Assembly (NCBI RefSeq): GCF_900111895.1
Contig: NZ_FOKB01000010.1
Coordinates: 62,001-126,000 of the forward strand
Direction of reading: 5' to 3'
Source of the DNA: Pseudomonas simiae
Lineage (GTDB): Bacteria; Pseudomonadota; Gammaproteobacteria; Pseudomonadales; Pseudomonadaceae
Length of the DNA: 64,000 bases
Shown piece by piece: positions 18,115-27,335 of this stretch (the first letter of the stretch is position 1; each line of letters starts with the position of its first letter). A model generated the notes under the pieces. The model made no database searches. It worked only from the letters and a program-made list of their open reading frames with translations, and was not told where the DNA came from. The position numbers were made by a program, and so were the translations under genes.

Positions 18115-19818
18115 TCAGCGCAGCGCCCGACGAAGCACTTTGCCCACGGTGGTCTTGGGCAACTCGGTGGTGCGGAACTCCACATACTTGGGCATTTTGT
18201 AACCTGTCAGATACTCGCGGCAATGGGCAAGAATCTGTTCCTGGGTCAGGTTCGGGTCCTTGCGCACCACGATGATCTTGACCTTCTCACCGGTCACGCC
18301 ATCTTCTACGCCAATCGCCGCCACTTCGGCCACTGCGGGGTGCAGCGCCACCACGTCCTCGATTTCATTGGGGTAAACGTTGAAACCGGAGACCAGGATC
18401 ATATCCTTCTTGCGGTCCACCAGACGGATGTAACCACGGGCGTCCATTACCCCGATATCACCGGTCGACAACCACCCTTCGGCATCCAGCACTTCGGCAG
18501 TGGCCTCGGGGCGCTGCCAATAACCTTGCATCACCTGGGGCCCGCGCACTTGCAGTTCGCCCTGCTCGCCAATCTCAGCCAACTCACCGTCTTCGCGAAC
18601 AAACCGCACCCAGGTCGAGGGCAACGGCACGCCGATGCTGCCGGTGAATTCCATCTCGCGCATGCGCGCAATGTCGATCGGGCTGATGCTCACCACCGGC
18701 GAACACTCGGTGAGGCCATAGCCTTCGATGATCGGCAGCCCAGTGACTTCCTTCCAGCGCTTGGCCACCGCCGTGTGCGTGGCCATGCCGCCGGCGATCA
18801 CCATGCGCAGGTCGGAAAAGTCCCGTGCGCAGAACGCCTCGTTCTCCAGCAAACCGTTAAACAGGGTGTTGACCCCGGCAATCCCGTTGAAGCGCTCCTT
18901 GCGCAGGATCATCTGTACACGTTTCACGTCCCGCGGGTTGGCGATCAGGATGTTGCGCCCACCCAGGCACATGAACATCAGGCAATTCACCGTCAGCGAA
19001 AAAATGTGGTACAGCGGTAGCAAGGTGACGTTGGTTTCCTGCTTGTCCTGGTCCAGTTGATCCCCCACCCAGGCCTTGGCTTGCAACAGGTTGGCGATGA
19101 TATTGCGGTGGCTGAGCATCACGCCCTTGGCATCGCCGGTGGTGCCGCCGGTGTATTGCAGAAAGGCCAGCGCGTCGAGGTGCATCTCCACCGGGAAATG
19201 GTTGAGCGCCCGCCCCTGTTTCAACACCTGATTGAAGCGCACCGAGCCAGGCAGATTGAACGCCGGCACCTGCTTTTGCACACGGCGAAGGATGAAATTC
19301 ATCGCCGCGCCCTTGAACGTACCGAGCAAATCGCCGATGGCCGCGATCACCACGCGCTTGACGCTGCTGCCGGTGATGACTTTTTCCAGGGTGTGGGCGA
19401 AGTTTTCGAAAATCACCACGGTTTCCGCGCCGCTGTCCTTGAGCAGGTGCTTGAGTTCATGGGAGGTGTACAGCGGGTTGACGTTGACCACCACCGCCCC
19501 AGCCAGGATCGTGCCCAGCAGGCAGATCGGGTACTGCAAGCAGTTAGGCATCATCAGCGCCACACGCTCGCCTTTCCTGACGCCCTGCCCCTGCAGCCAA
19601 GCGGCAAACGCAACGCCTTGCACCTGCCAGTCGGCGTAGGTCATTTCGGTGCCGATGCTGACGTACGCCACCCGCTCGCGAAACTTCTCCAGGTGTTCCA
19701 GGAACACCTCGCGCAACGATGGGTAGTCCTCGATACCGGCGTCAATATCCGCCGGGACGCCGGGCAGGTAAGCGTTCAACCAGATCCGTTCGGTGTGTTC
19801 CAGGCTTACAGCGTTCAT
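18115..19818 (-). CDS. Long-chain fatty acid-CoA ligase (AMP-forming)
   Basis: This 567-residue FadD-type enzyme activates fatty acids as acyl-AMP and then acyl-CoA. The P-loop motif is LQYTGGTTGDAKG. The A5 region is IEGYGLTECSP, and the A7/A8 hinge region reads STGDIGVMDARGYIRLVDRK / DMILVSGFNVYPNEIE. The C-terminal catalytic lysine lies in PKTTVGKVLRR. The gene follows the thiolase by 31 bases and is last in the beta-oxidation operon. The leader AACAACAACAAGGAG (19825-19839) puts two overlapping AAYAAYAA boxes right at the ribosome site, a strong Crc/Hfq candidate. Pseudomonas usually has other fadD genes, so the symbol is left blank. Confidence 0.92.
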   Translation of the reverse strand: MNAVSLEHTERIWLNAYLPGVPADIDAGIEDYPSLREVFLEHLEKFRERVAYVSIGTEMTYADWQVQGVAFAAWLQGQGVRKGERVALMMPNCLQYPICLLGTILAGAVVVNVNPLYTSHELKHLLKDSGAETVVIFENFAHTLEKVITGSSVKRVVIAAIGDLLGTFKGAAMNFILRRVQKQVPAFNLPGSVRFNQVLKQGRALNHFPVEMHLDALAFLQYTGGTTGDAKGVMLSHRNIIANLLQAKAWVGDQLDQDKQETNVTLLPLYHIFSLTVNCLMFMCLGGRNILIANPRDVKRVQMILRKERFNGIAGVNTLFNGLLENEAFCARDFSDLRMVIAGGMATHTAVAKRWKEVTGLPIIEGYGLTECSPVVSISPIDIARMREMEFTGSIGVPLPSTWVRFVREDGELAEIGEQGELQVRGPQVMQGYWQRPEATAEVLDAEGWLSTGDIGVMDARGYIRLVDRKKDMILVSGFNVYPNEIEDVVALHPAVAEVAAIGVEDGVTGEKVKIIVVRKDPNLTQEQILAHCREYLTGYKMPKYVEFRTTELPKTTVGKVLRRALR

Positions 19819-19849
19819 GGCAGTCTCCTTGTTGTTGTTTTTGATAGAG

Positions 19850-21148
19850 CTACTTTTCGACGATGGCGGTAATGCCCAGCCCGCCCGCCGCGCAGATGGA
19901 TATCAGGCCGCGCCCGCCGCCGTTCTCATGGATGATCTTGGCCAGCGCCGCCAACTGCCGGCCCCCCGTGGCCGCAAAGGGATGGCCGCAACCCAGCGAA
20001 CCACCGTTGACGTTCATCTTCGCGCGGTCGATGGTGCCCAGGGGCGCGTCCAAGCCTAGCCGCTCGCGGCAATAATCGGGGTCCTCCCAGGCCTTCAGCG
20101 TGCACAACACCTGGGCGGCAAAGGCTTCGTGGATTTCGAAGAAGTCAAAATCCTTGAAGCTCAGGCCTTCACGTTCCAGCATGCGCGGTACCGCGTAAGC
20201 CGGGGCCATCAGCAGGCCTTCGGTGCCGTCGACAAAGTTCACCGCCGCGGTTTCGCCGGTGCGCAGGTAAGCCAGCACCGGCCAGCCGTTGGCGGCCGCC
20301 CATTCTTCGCTGGCCAGCAGCACCACCGAGGCGCCATCGGTCAGGGGGGTGGAGTTGCCGGCCGTGAGCGTACCGTTTTGCCGGTCGTAGGCCGGGGACA
20401 GGCCGGCGAGCTTCTCCAGGCTGGCATCGGCGCGCAGGTTATTGTCGCGGGCCAGGCCGCGATGGGGGCTGATCAAGTCGTCGAAGAAGCCGCGTTTGTA
20501 GGCCGCCTCCAGGCGCTGATGGCTGGTGAGGGTCAACTCGTCCTGGGCCAGGCGCTTGATCTGCCAGCGCTTGGCCATTTCCTCGCAGTGTTCGCCCATG
20601 GACAAACCGGTGCGGGGCTCGCCATTGCGTGGCAGCAGCGGTTTGAAGAACATCGCTGGCCGCACCTTGAGCAGTGTCTTCAGCTTGTCACCCATGCCCT
20701 TGGCTCGGTTGGCCGCGAGCAAGGTGTGGCGCAGGGATTCATTGATGCCGATAGGCGCGTCGGAGGTGGTGTCGGCACCACCGGCGATACCCACCTCGAT
20801 CTGACCGAGCGCAATCTTGTTCGCCACCAGCAACGCCGCTTCCAGCCCGGTGCCGCAGGCTTGCTGCACATCGTAGGCCGGCGTATCCGGCGACAACGTG
20901 GTAGACAGCAGCGACTCTCGCGCCAGATTGAAATCGCGCGAATGTTTGATCACCGCCCCGGCGGCAAACTCACCGAGGCGTTGGCCGTGCAGGTTGTAGC
21001 GGTCGACCAAGCCTTGCAGGGCGGCGACCAGCAGGTCCTGGTTGCTGTCGTGGGCGTATACCGTGTTGGAGCGAGCAAAAGGGGTGCGGTTACCGCCGAT
21101 GATCGCCACGCGTCGGACCGGGGCCGGGTTGAAGCTGTATTCACTCAT
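19850..21148 (-). CDS. Acetyl-CoA C-acyltransferase (thiolase, FadI-like)
   Basis: The 432-residue thiolase cleaves 3-ketoacyl-CoA in the last step of beta-oxidation. The nucleophilic Cys is C98 in DVQQACGTGLEA. The second half carries the His of FFEIHEAFAAQ and the C-terminal Cys of ISICAAGGLG; NVNGGSLGCGHPFAATGGRQ is the usual thiolase signature. Its length and N-terminus (VAIIGGNRTPFARS) resemble FadI rather than FadA. The start overlaps the stop of the MaoC gene by 4 bases. Confidence 0.93.
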   Translation of the reverse strand: MSEYSFNPAPVRRVAIIGGNRTPFARSNTVYAHDSNQDLLVAALQGLVDRYNLHGQRLGEFAAGAVIKHSRDFNLARESLLSTTLSPDTPAYDVQQACGTGLEAALLVANKIALGQIEVGIAGGADTTSDAPIGINESLRHTLLAANRAKGMGDKLKTLLKVRPAMFFKPLLPRNGEPRTGLSMGEHCEEMAKRWQIKRLAQDELTLTSHQRLEAAYKRGFFDDLISPHRGLARDNNLRADASLEKLAGLSPAYDRQNGTLTAGNSTPLTDGASVVLLASEEWAAANGWPVLAYLRTGETAAVNFVDGTEGLLMAPAYAVPRMLEREGLSFKDFDFFEIHEAFAAQVLCTLKAWEDPDYCRERLGLDAPLGTIDRAKMNVNGGSLGCGHPFAATGGRQLAALAKIIHENGGGRGLISICAAGGLGITAIVEK

Positions 21149-22035
21149 TCCAGGTTCTCTTTCCAGATGAAAAGGCCACGCATATGGGGTTTGTCACCGG
21201 CGAAATTGCGCACTTCGAATTCGCGGCGCGGACCGGTCACCGGGCGGCGCCACAGCGCGACCTGGCCGGGCAGGAAGATCGGTAACTTGAAGTCACAATG
21301 CGCCTCGGCCTGGTCCAGGCCGCCGGGCGGTTGCTGGGCAGCGAGCGCGCGGCCCAGCGTCCACATGCCATGGGCGATAGCGCGACGAAAGCCGAACAGT
21401 TTGGCGCCGATCACCGAGGTGTGGATCGGGTTGAAATCCCCCGACACCTTGGCAAAACGCCGGCCCAGGTCGGCGGGCAACACCCAGCGCTGGGTACGTA
21501 ACAAGCCTTCCTCCTGCAACGGCAAAGCGTCCTCCCAGGGCTCGCCGACAGGGTCTTTCGCATCACGGCGCAGGTACAGACTGTCGCTTTCCCATACCAG
21601 CGTGTCGGCACCGAAGGCACGGGTGGCAATACTCAGCGCCTGCCCCTTGGGATGGGCAACCCAACGCTCGCAATACACCTCAATGCGCAACGCCTGGCCT
21701 TCGTGCAAACGCTGGTGCTGACGGATGCGATTGGCCAGGTGCACCATGCCACTGGCCGGGAACGGGAAGCTGGGACGGGTCAGCAGCATCAAGTGCAACG
21801 GAAACGCCAGCACATGGGGATAGCACAACGGCACGCCCTGCTCGCGGCGAAAGCCACAGGCGCGGCCATAAGCAGCGATGTCGCCGGCAGACAACGCCAC
21901 CGCCGAGCGCACCAGGCGCTCCTTGGGCAGCACGGGCGCACCGTCAAGCTTGGGTTTGCGCAAGGCACGCACGCCGTCCAGCAGCAAGCGGGTGCGTGAG
22001 GGCGGCGGATCGATGATTTGCGTCACGTAGTCCAT
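21145..22035 (-). CDS. MaoC-type acyl dehydratase, probable (R)-specific enoyl-CoA hydratase
   Basis: The 296-residue protein has the hydratase-2 motif in its second hot-dog domain, VSGDFNPIHTSVIGAKLFG, with catalytic D200 and H205. The N-terminal half is a degenerate hot-dog fold (PSFPFPASGMVHLANRIRQH). Such enzymes hydrate trans-2-enoyl-CoA to (R)-3-hydroxyacyl-CoA, the substrate type of the FabG-like reductase encoded 3 bases upstream. The thiolase gene overlaps its end. It is therefore the hydratase of this operon, in place of FadB. Confidence 0.88.
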   Translation of the reverse strand: MDYVTQIIDPPPSRTRLLLDGVRALRKPKLDGAPVLPKERLVRSAVALSAGDIAAYGRACGFRREQGVPLCYPHVLAFPLHLMLLTRPSFPFPASGMVHLANRIRQHQRLHEGQALRIEVYCERWVAHPKGQALSIATRAFGADTLVWESDSLYLRRDAKDPVGEPWEDALPLQEEGLLRTQRWVLPADLGRRFAKVSGDFNPIHTSVIGAKLFGFRRAIAHGMWTLGRALAAQQPPGGLDQAEAHCDFKLPIFLPGQVALWRRPVTGPRREFEVRNFAGDKPHMRGLFIWKENLE

Positions 22036-22038
22036 GGC

Positions 22039-23382
22039 TCAGGCTCCTAGCAGGCTTTGGCCGCACACCCGTACGACTTGGCCGTTGACCCCGCCGGAAG
22101 CAGGATGCGCCAGCCAGGCGATGGTCTCGGCCACGTCGATGGGCTGCCCGCCCTGGGACAGCGAATTCATGCGCCGCCCGGCTTCACGGATCATCAGCGG
22201 GATCTTTGCGGTCATCTGGGTTTCGATGAACCCTGGCGCCACCGCATTCACCGTCACCTGCTGCGCCGCCGCACGCGGTGCCAGGCCCTGCACCAGGCCG
22301 ATTACGCCTGCCTTGGAAGTGGCGTAATTACTTTGCCCGAGGTTGCCGGCGATGCCGGAAATCGACGAGACACAAACGATACGGCCCCCAGGCGTGAGGC
22401 CTTGGCTGTCCAACAAGGCATTGCTCAGTTGCAACGGCGCTTCAAGGTTCACCGCCAACACGCTGCGCCAGGCGGCCTCGGTCATTTTGGCGATGGTCTT
22501 GTCACGGGTGATCCCGGCGTTATGCACCACCACATCAAAAGCGCCGTATTGGCTGACATGGGCTTGCAGCAATGCGGCGGCGTCCGTCGCGGTGATGTCC
22601 AGGGGCAGCGCAGAACCGCCGACACTGTCCGCCGCATGTTGCAGCGACGCCTGGGCCTGGGGCACGTCCACGCACACGACATGGGCGCCGTCCCGCGCCA
22701 GCACCTGGGCAATCGCCAAACCGATGCCACGAGAAGCACCGGTGACAAGGGCGCGACGACCGGCGAAGGGTTTGTCCCAGTTGACCGTGACGTGACCGTC
22801 CACGGGCTTTACAAGACGTACCACCTGCCCGGATACATAGGCCGACCGGCGCGACAAGAAGAAACGCAAGCTGCTGTCCAGCGCGTCTTCAGCACCGGGC
22901 GCCACGTAGATCAACTGCACGGTGATCGCCCGGCGCAGCTCCTTGGCCAGCGAGCGCACCAAGCCTTCGAGGGCGCGTTGGGCGATGGCCTGGGGCAAAT
23001 CCTGACACTGTTCCGGCGCGGTGCCGAGCACCACCACGCGCCCGTGGTGGCCAAGGCGCTTGGCGTTGGCGTGAAAGAACACATACAACTCATCCAACTG
23101 TTGCAGATCGGCCACGGCGCTGGCATCAAACACGGCGCCCTGCACTTTCACCGTGGAAGGCGCCTTGAGCGTGGCCGGGGTGCCGACAACGGTATCGGTA
23201 GCCGCGAAAATCCGCCGCACCTCGGCGGCCAGGCGCCCTGCTCCGGCGACGATCACCGGATTGGCCATGCCCTGCTGGCCGCTGCGGTGACGTTGCAGTG
23301 GCAAGGGTTGCGGTAAACCAACGGCCTGGGCCAAGCGACGGCCCCAAGGGGAATTAACGAAAGTAAGGTAGCTGTCACTCAT
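22039..23382 (-). CDS. High-molecular-weight FabG-type 3-oxoacyl reductase / (R)-3-hydroxyacyl-CoA dehydrogenase
   Basis: The 447-residue protein has two Rossmann-like halves. The C-terminal half is a full short-chain dehydrogenase: TGASRGIGLAIAQVL, NAGITRD, catalytic Ser in VCVSSISGIAGN, YxxxK in NYATSKAGV, and a C-terminal NGQVVRVCGQ. The N-terminal ~200 residues are a degenerate Rossmann domain. This two-part build is that of mycobacterial FabG4 (HMwFabG), which uses NADH on CoA substrates. ATG at 23382 is preferred; an in-frame GTG is at 23394. It is the first gene of a tight unit with the hydratase and the thiolase. Confidence 0.87.
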   Translation of the reverse strand: MSDSYLTFVNSPWGRRLAQAVGLPQPLPLQRHRSGQQGMANPVIVAGAGRLAAEVRRIFAATDTVVGTPATLKAPSTVKVQGAVFDASAVADLQQLDELYVFFHANAKRLGHHGRVVVLGTAPEQCQDLPQAIAQRALEGLVRSLAKELRRAITVQLIYVAPGAEDALDSSLRFFLSRRSAYVSGQVVRLVKPVDGHVTVNWDKPFAGRRALVTGASRGIGLAIAQVLARDGAHVVCVDVPQAQASLQHAADSVGGSALPLDITATDAAALLQAHVSQYGAFDVVVHNAGITRDKTIAKMTEAAWRSVLAVNLEAPLQLSNALLDSQGLTPGGRIVCVSSISGIAGNLGQSNYATSKAGVIGLVQGLAPRAAAQQVTVNAVAPGFIETQMTAKIPLMIREAGRRMNSLSQGGQPIDVAETIAWLAHPASGGVNGQVVRVCGQSLLGA

Positions 23383-23419
23383 AGGTAAACCCACTGTCTT
23401 GACGTGTAAACCCGATCAA

Positions 23420-23506
23420 TGTGGGAGCTGGCTTGCCTGCGATGGCATCACCTCGGTGTTTCTGATGCACCGAGTCGTCTGCATCGCAGGCAAGCCGGCT
23501 CCCACA
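23420..23506. repeat. REP-like palindrome
   Basis: GTGGGAGCTGGCTTGCCTGC and its inverse GCAGGCAAGCCGGCTCCCAC bound an 87-base imperfect hairpin. A nested inner palindrome is formed by ACCTCGGTG and CACCGAGT. It lies between the acyl-CoA dehydrogenase gene and the HMwFabG gene, so it may set differential mRNA levels between them. Confidence 0.85.
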
Positions 23507-23530
23507 CTGACCGTGTACATTCAGTGCCAC

Positions 23531-26056
23531 TCAACTGACCGAGGCGTTTTCACCTTGGGCGGTTCGGCGCTTTGGCACGGGCTCCAGCGCTTGCTTGCGC
23601 TGCTGCAATGCCTCCAGCAACCCGAAGTCCTGCGGGAAGTCGTCCACCTGGATGCCGTGATCGGCGTATTCCACGTAGCGCCCGAGCAAGGTGTCTTCGT
23701 CGTCGCTGATCAGGTCCAGCGCCCGCGCCCTGACGCGCCAGCCGGTGAAGGCCGTTGCGGAGATAGGCATCGGTTCGATCAGGCCTTGCTTGACGGCAGG
23801 TTTGAGTCGCGCGTCGATCAGCTCCACCTGCGGCAACAGACGGAAACCCAGTTCGCCGTAGGCCAGCTTGTCGATTTCCGGACGTGGGATGTAGGAGTTG
23901 GCCAGTAAGCGGTCACGGGTTTCGCCTGGTGTCTGCACCACGTCGGCCACCTGGGCCAGCAGACGGTCCGACGGTTTGCGCAATGGGATCCCGAACGGGA
24001 ATGTCAGGCCACGCACCACCGCCGCCGCAGGTTTCGATGGGTAGTTGTCGAGCACTTCCGCCAGCGCTTCATGGGCCCGCAGCAACGCATCCTGGGCCGA
24101 CCAATGCACCAACGGCAGATCCGCCTGGGGCCGGCCGTCGTCCTCAAAACGCTTGAGTACGCAGGACAGGATGTACAACTGCGACAGCATATCCCCCAGG
24201 CGCCCAGTGATACTTTCCTTACGCTTGAGGGCACCGCCCAGCACGCCCATGGAAATGTCCGAGATCAGCGCGAGTACCACTGACAGGCGATTGGCCTGGC
24301 GGTAGTAGGATGCCAGTGCCGGCTCGGTCTTGGCCGGGGCAGCGATCAACCGCCCGCCTGTAAGGGAATGCACCGCTGCACGTACGGTATTGGCCAACAC
24401 AAAACTCACATGGCCAAACATGGCACTGTCGAAGGCTTCCAGCGCCTTGCGCCGGTCCGGATTACGCGCAGCTTCCATCTCGCGGAACACATAGGGATGG
24501 CAGCGGATCAGGCCCTGGCCAAAGATGATCAGGCAGCGCGTCATGATGTTCGCGCCTTCCACCGTAATGGCAATGGGGCTTTGCTGGTAGGCACGGGCCA
24601 GGAAGTTGTTGGGGCCCATGCAGATGCCCTTGCCGGCGACGATATCCATTCCGTCATTGACGATGATCCGCGCACGCTCGGTGACGTGGTACTTGGCAAT
24701 GGCCGAGATCACCGACGGTTTCTCACCCGCGTCCAGGGACGCCACCGAGACCTTGCGCACCGCATCGCAGGCATACAAGTGCCCGGCCATGCGCGCCAAG
24801 GGTGCCTGTACGCCTTCGAACTTGCCGATGGGCAGGCCGAATTGTTTGCGCATCGCGGCATAGGCGGTGGTGCCGCGCACCGCCACCTTGCCCAGGCCGA
24901 CGTTGGCCGATGGCAGCGAAATCGCCCGGCCGGCCGCCAGGCATTCCATCAGCATGCGCCAGCCGTTGCCGACTTGTTCACGACCGCCGATCACCCACTC
25001 AAGCGGAATGAACACGTCCTTGCCGGTGGTAGGACCGTTTTGGAATACCGCGTTCAGCGGCCAATGACGGCGGCCACTGTTGACGCCGGGATGGGACGTT
25101 GGGATCAGTGCGCACGTGATGCCGAGTGAACCGGGAGCGCCGAGCAACCCATCCGGGTCTTCTGCGCGAAACGCCAGGCCCAGCACCGTCGCAATCGGGC
25201 CCAGGGTGATGTAGCGCTTGTCCCAGGTCACACGGAAGCCCAGAACTTCCTCGCCCTCGTGGGTGCCTTTGCAGACGATGCCCAGGTCGGGAATTGCCCC
25301 TGCATCGGAGCCGGCATACGGGCTGGTCAGGGCAAAACACGGAATGTCTTCACCCCTCGCCAGACGCGGCAGGTAGTAATTGCGCTGGGCATCGGTGCCG
25401 TAATGCAGCAGCAGTTCGGCCGGGCCGAGGGAATTGGGCACCATCACCGAAATCGCCGCCGCCGAGCAACGGGTCGACAGCTTCATCACCACCTGGGAGT
25501 GCGCGTAGTGGGAGAAGCCTTTACCGCCGTATTGCTTGGGAATGATCATGCCAAGGAACCCGGCATCCTTGGTGTACTGCCAGCCTTCGGGCGACATGTC
25601 CTGCCAGATCTGGGTGGTTTCCCAGTCGTTGGCGATGTCGCACAGGGTTTCCACTTCGTTGTCGAGGAAGGCTTGCTCTTCAGCGCTCAGGCTAGCCGGT
25701 GCCGCTTGCAGCAGGCGCTGCCAGTTGGGCTTGCCGCTGAACAGCTCGGCATCCCACCACACGGTGCCGGACTCGATGGCGGCGCGTTCAGTGTCAGACA
25801 TCGCCGGCATGATCGTACGAAACAGGCCCAGGGCCCTACGGGTCAGCAAGGTGCGGCGCAGGGGTTTGATCGTCATCAGCAACGCGGGCGCCACTACCAG
25901 TATCGCCGCGACAGCGGTGCCGAAACCGGCCACCACGTTGAACAGGTAACCCGCTGCCAGCCAGATCAGGCCCGTGACCAACCATAAGGTGGCGACAGCT
26001 TGTCGATATGCCAGGGCGATCGCTGCTGCGAAACCCACCAGTAACCAGATAACCAT
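23531..26056 (-). CDS. fadE: Acyl-CoA dehydrogenase FadE
   Basis: The 841-residue protein has the E. coli FadE build (814 residues). Two N-terminal hydrophobic segments (VIWLLVGFAAAIALAY; LIWLAAGYLFNVVAGF) are followed by the acyl-CoA dehydrogenase fold with PYAGSDAGAIPD. A long C-terminal DUF1974 domain runs from about residue 560. It introduces the first double bond into acyl-CoA using FAD. The start ATG at 26056 is preceded by AGAGG. A 17-base AT-rich element shared with the alkB promoter lies 107-123 bases upstream (26163-26179). Confidence 0.93.
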   Translation of the reverse strand: MVIWLLVGFAAAIALAYRQAVATLWLVTGLIWLAAGYLFNVVAGFGTAVAAILVVAPALLMTIKPLRRTLLTRRALGLFRTIMPAMSDTERAAIESGTVWWDAELFSGKPNWQRLLQAAPASLSAEEQAFLDNEVETLCDIANDWETTQIWQDMSPEGWQYTKDAGFLGMIIPKQYGGKGFSHYAHSQVVMKLSTRCSAAAISVMVPNSLGPAELLLHYGTDAQRNYYLPRLARGEDIPCFALTSPYAGSDAGAIPDLGIVCKGTHEGEEVLGFRVTWDKRYITLGPIATVLGLAFRAEDPDGLLGAPGSLGITCALIPTSHPGVNSGRRHWPLNAVFQNGPTTGKDVFIPLEWVIGGREQVGNGWRMLMECLAAGRAISLPSANVGLGKVAVRGTTAYAAMRKQFGLPIGKFEGVQAPLARMAGHLYACDAVRKVSVASLDAGEKPSVISAIAKYHVTERARIIVNDGMDIVAGKGICMGPNNFLARAYQQSPIAITVEGANIMTRCLIIFGQGLIRCHPYVFREMEAARNPDRRKALEAFDSAMFGHVSFVLANTVRAAVHSLTGGRLIAAPAKTEPALASYYRQANRLSVVLALISDISMGVLGGALKRKESITGRLGDMLSQLYILSCVLKRFEDDGRPQADLPLVHWSAQDALLRAHEALAEVLDNYPSKPAAAVVRGLTFPFGIPLRKPSDRLLAQVADVVQTPGETRDRLLANSYIPRPEIDKLAYGELGFRLLPQVELIDARLKPAVKQGLIEPMPISATAFTGWRVRARALDLISDDEDTLLGRYVEYADHGIQVDDFPQDFGLLEALQQRKQALEPVPKRRTAQGENASVS

Positions 26057-26162
26057 GGAGATACCTCTACTCGATTCAGGGTACGGCCTACGTGCGCCAG
26101 GTCGGATGACATGCGGCGTAACGCCACACTACAAAATTCGAAAACTATATTCAAATTTTGTT

Positions 26163-26179
26163 TTGAAATATTTATTTAA
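26163..26179. promoter_or_regulatory. AT-rich element shared by fadE and alkB upstream regions
   Basis: TTGAAATATTTATTTAA here and TTGAAATATTTTTTTAA at 32500-32516 differ in one base and have the same orientation, each upstream of a minus-strand gene. At alkB the element lies just downstream of a good -10 box, where an operator would act. Confidence 0.4.
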
Positions 26180-26189
26180 CGCCTGCACG

Positions 26190-26217
26190 AAAAAAACGGC
26201 GGCTGAATGGGCCGCCG
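26190..26217 (-). terminator. Rho-independent terminator after the truncated fadL copy
   Basis: A 7-bp GC stem (CGGCGGC with GCCGCCG) is followed on the minus strand by seven Ts. It is a textbook terminator located 40 bases after the stop codon of the fadL-like fragment and separates the alkane block from fadE. Confidence 0.9.
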
Positions 26218-26256
26218 GGTCAACCCGTCATCTAAAGGGATCACCGCCCTGAAAGG

Positions 26257-27261
26257 TCAGAACGTATAGGTGGCCGACAGGCTCACGACATCGCCGGAGG
26301 CATTCACTTTGCCATCCAGACTTGCCGCCCCCAGCCGGTCGACGTTCTGAGTCTTCAACTTCACCGGCTGAACGAACTGGTGGGAGTAAGCTACATCGAG
26401 GGTCAGGCCCTCGATTGCCTTCACGTCATACCCTGCACCGAGCGACAGGAAGGTCCGATCGCCGTCCGGGATGCGCGGATCACGGGTCGAATTGCGCGTT
26501 GGTGTCTGGTCAATGGCCACACCTGCGCGCAAGGTCAGTTCATCGGTCGCACGGAAGTCGCCACCGAGGGCGTACATCCAGGTGTTCCTGTAGGTGTAGG
26601 GAATAGAGACGATTGTGATGCCCCCAGACCTGAGTGTCAGGTCCTTGAACGATGACCCCTGCGTCCAGACCACACTCGCGCCCAGGGTAAGTCGGTCATT
26701 GAATCGGTGTACCCAGTCCAGGCCTGCGGTGGCAGGAATGTCCAATTGGGTGCTGGCGTGGGCACCGTCCGGAAACAGCTCAAGCCCCGGATAGGCCACG
26801 CCCACTAGCGTACCGCTGCCGCCGAAGGGACTCGGTTGAGTCATGAGATTGTAGGAAAATTGATCGGCATGGATGTTGTACTTGCCAGTCATCTTGTTCT
26901 TGATCCTGGCGTGGTAGTTCAAGCCCAGGGCGTCGTTTTCCGTGGGTTTCCAGACCACACCGGAAAACCAGCCAACTGACACATTGTCGACCTTTACTCG
27001 CATCAGCGCGCTGCCGACGTCCGACGGAAAAGGAATGCCGCCCAGTTCAGAGTCCGACACCGCCGCCGCTGACAACACGTCGACGTTCTGGCTGACGAAC
27101 CCCTTGCTGTGCTGGACAATCATCCCTCCGCCAACGGAGAACCGGTCGTTGACCTTGAACGACAAGGCTCCCGTCAAACCCACGGTTTCGATCTTGGTGT
27201 CCACTGCAAACCCACGGACTTTCGAGTCTGGGTCCCAGGTGGAGTGCATGCCCTGGGGCAC
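26257..27261 (-). pseudogene. 5'-truncated OmpP1/FadL-type porin (second copy)
   Basis: The 334-codon frame aligns almost residue for residue with the C-terminal two-thirds of the complete FadL-like protein at 28243-29697, from VPQGM(H/R)STWD onward to the terminal ATYTF. It lacks the signal peptide and roughly the first 150 residues, including the N-terminal hatch that closes the barrel. Immediately upstream, the DNA switches from fadL to the terminator hairpin of the PraB-like gene. No ribosome site is seen before the GTG/ATG codons at the 5' end. It can hardly make an outer-membrane protein, so I call it a deletion remnant. Confidence 0.85.
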
Positions 27262-27270
27262 GCAGTCGCA

Positions 27271-27296
27271 ACAGACGCCTCTTTGGAGGCGCCTGT
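27271..27296 (-). terminator. Hairpin after the first PraB-like gene
   Basis: ACAGACGCCT and AGGCGCCTGT form a 10-bp stem with one mismatch, right after the PraB-like stop. The equivalent hairpin after the other copy is at 29763-29789. The junction to the truncated fadL lies less than 10 bases beyond. Confidence 0.65.
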
Positions 27297-27335
27297 CGTT
27301 TAACGGGCGATCAGCCCCTTGCGCTCACGCCATCC

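Noticed and set aside
20129..21721. 530-codon plus-strand frame across the thiolase and hydratase genes
   Set aside because: Shadow frame opposite two well-supported enzymes, with no domain of its own.
26257..27261. Short functional FadL variant
   Set aside because: It lacks a signal peptide, the N-terminal hatch and a ribosome site, and its upstream DNA belongs to another gene's terminator.
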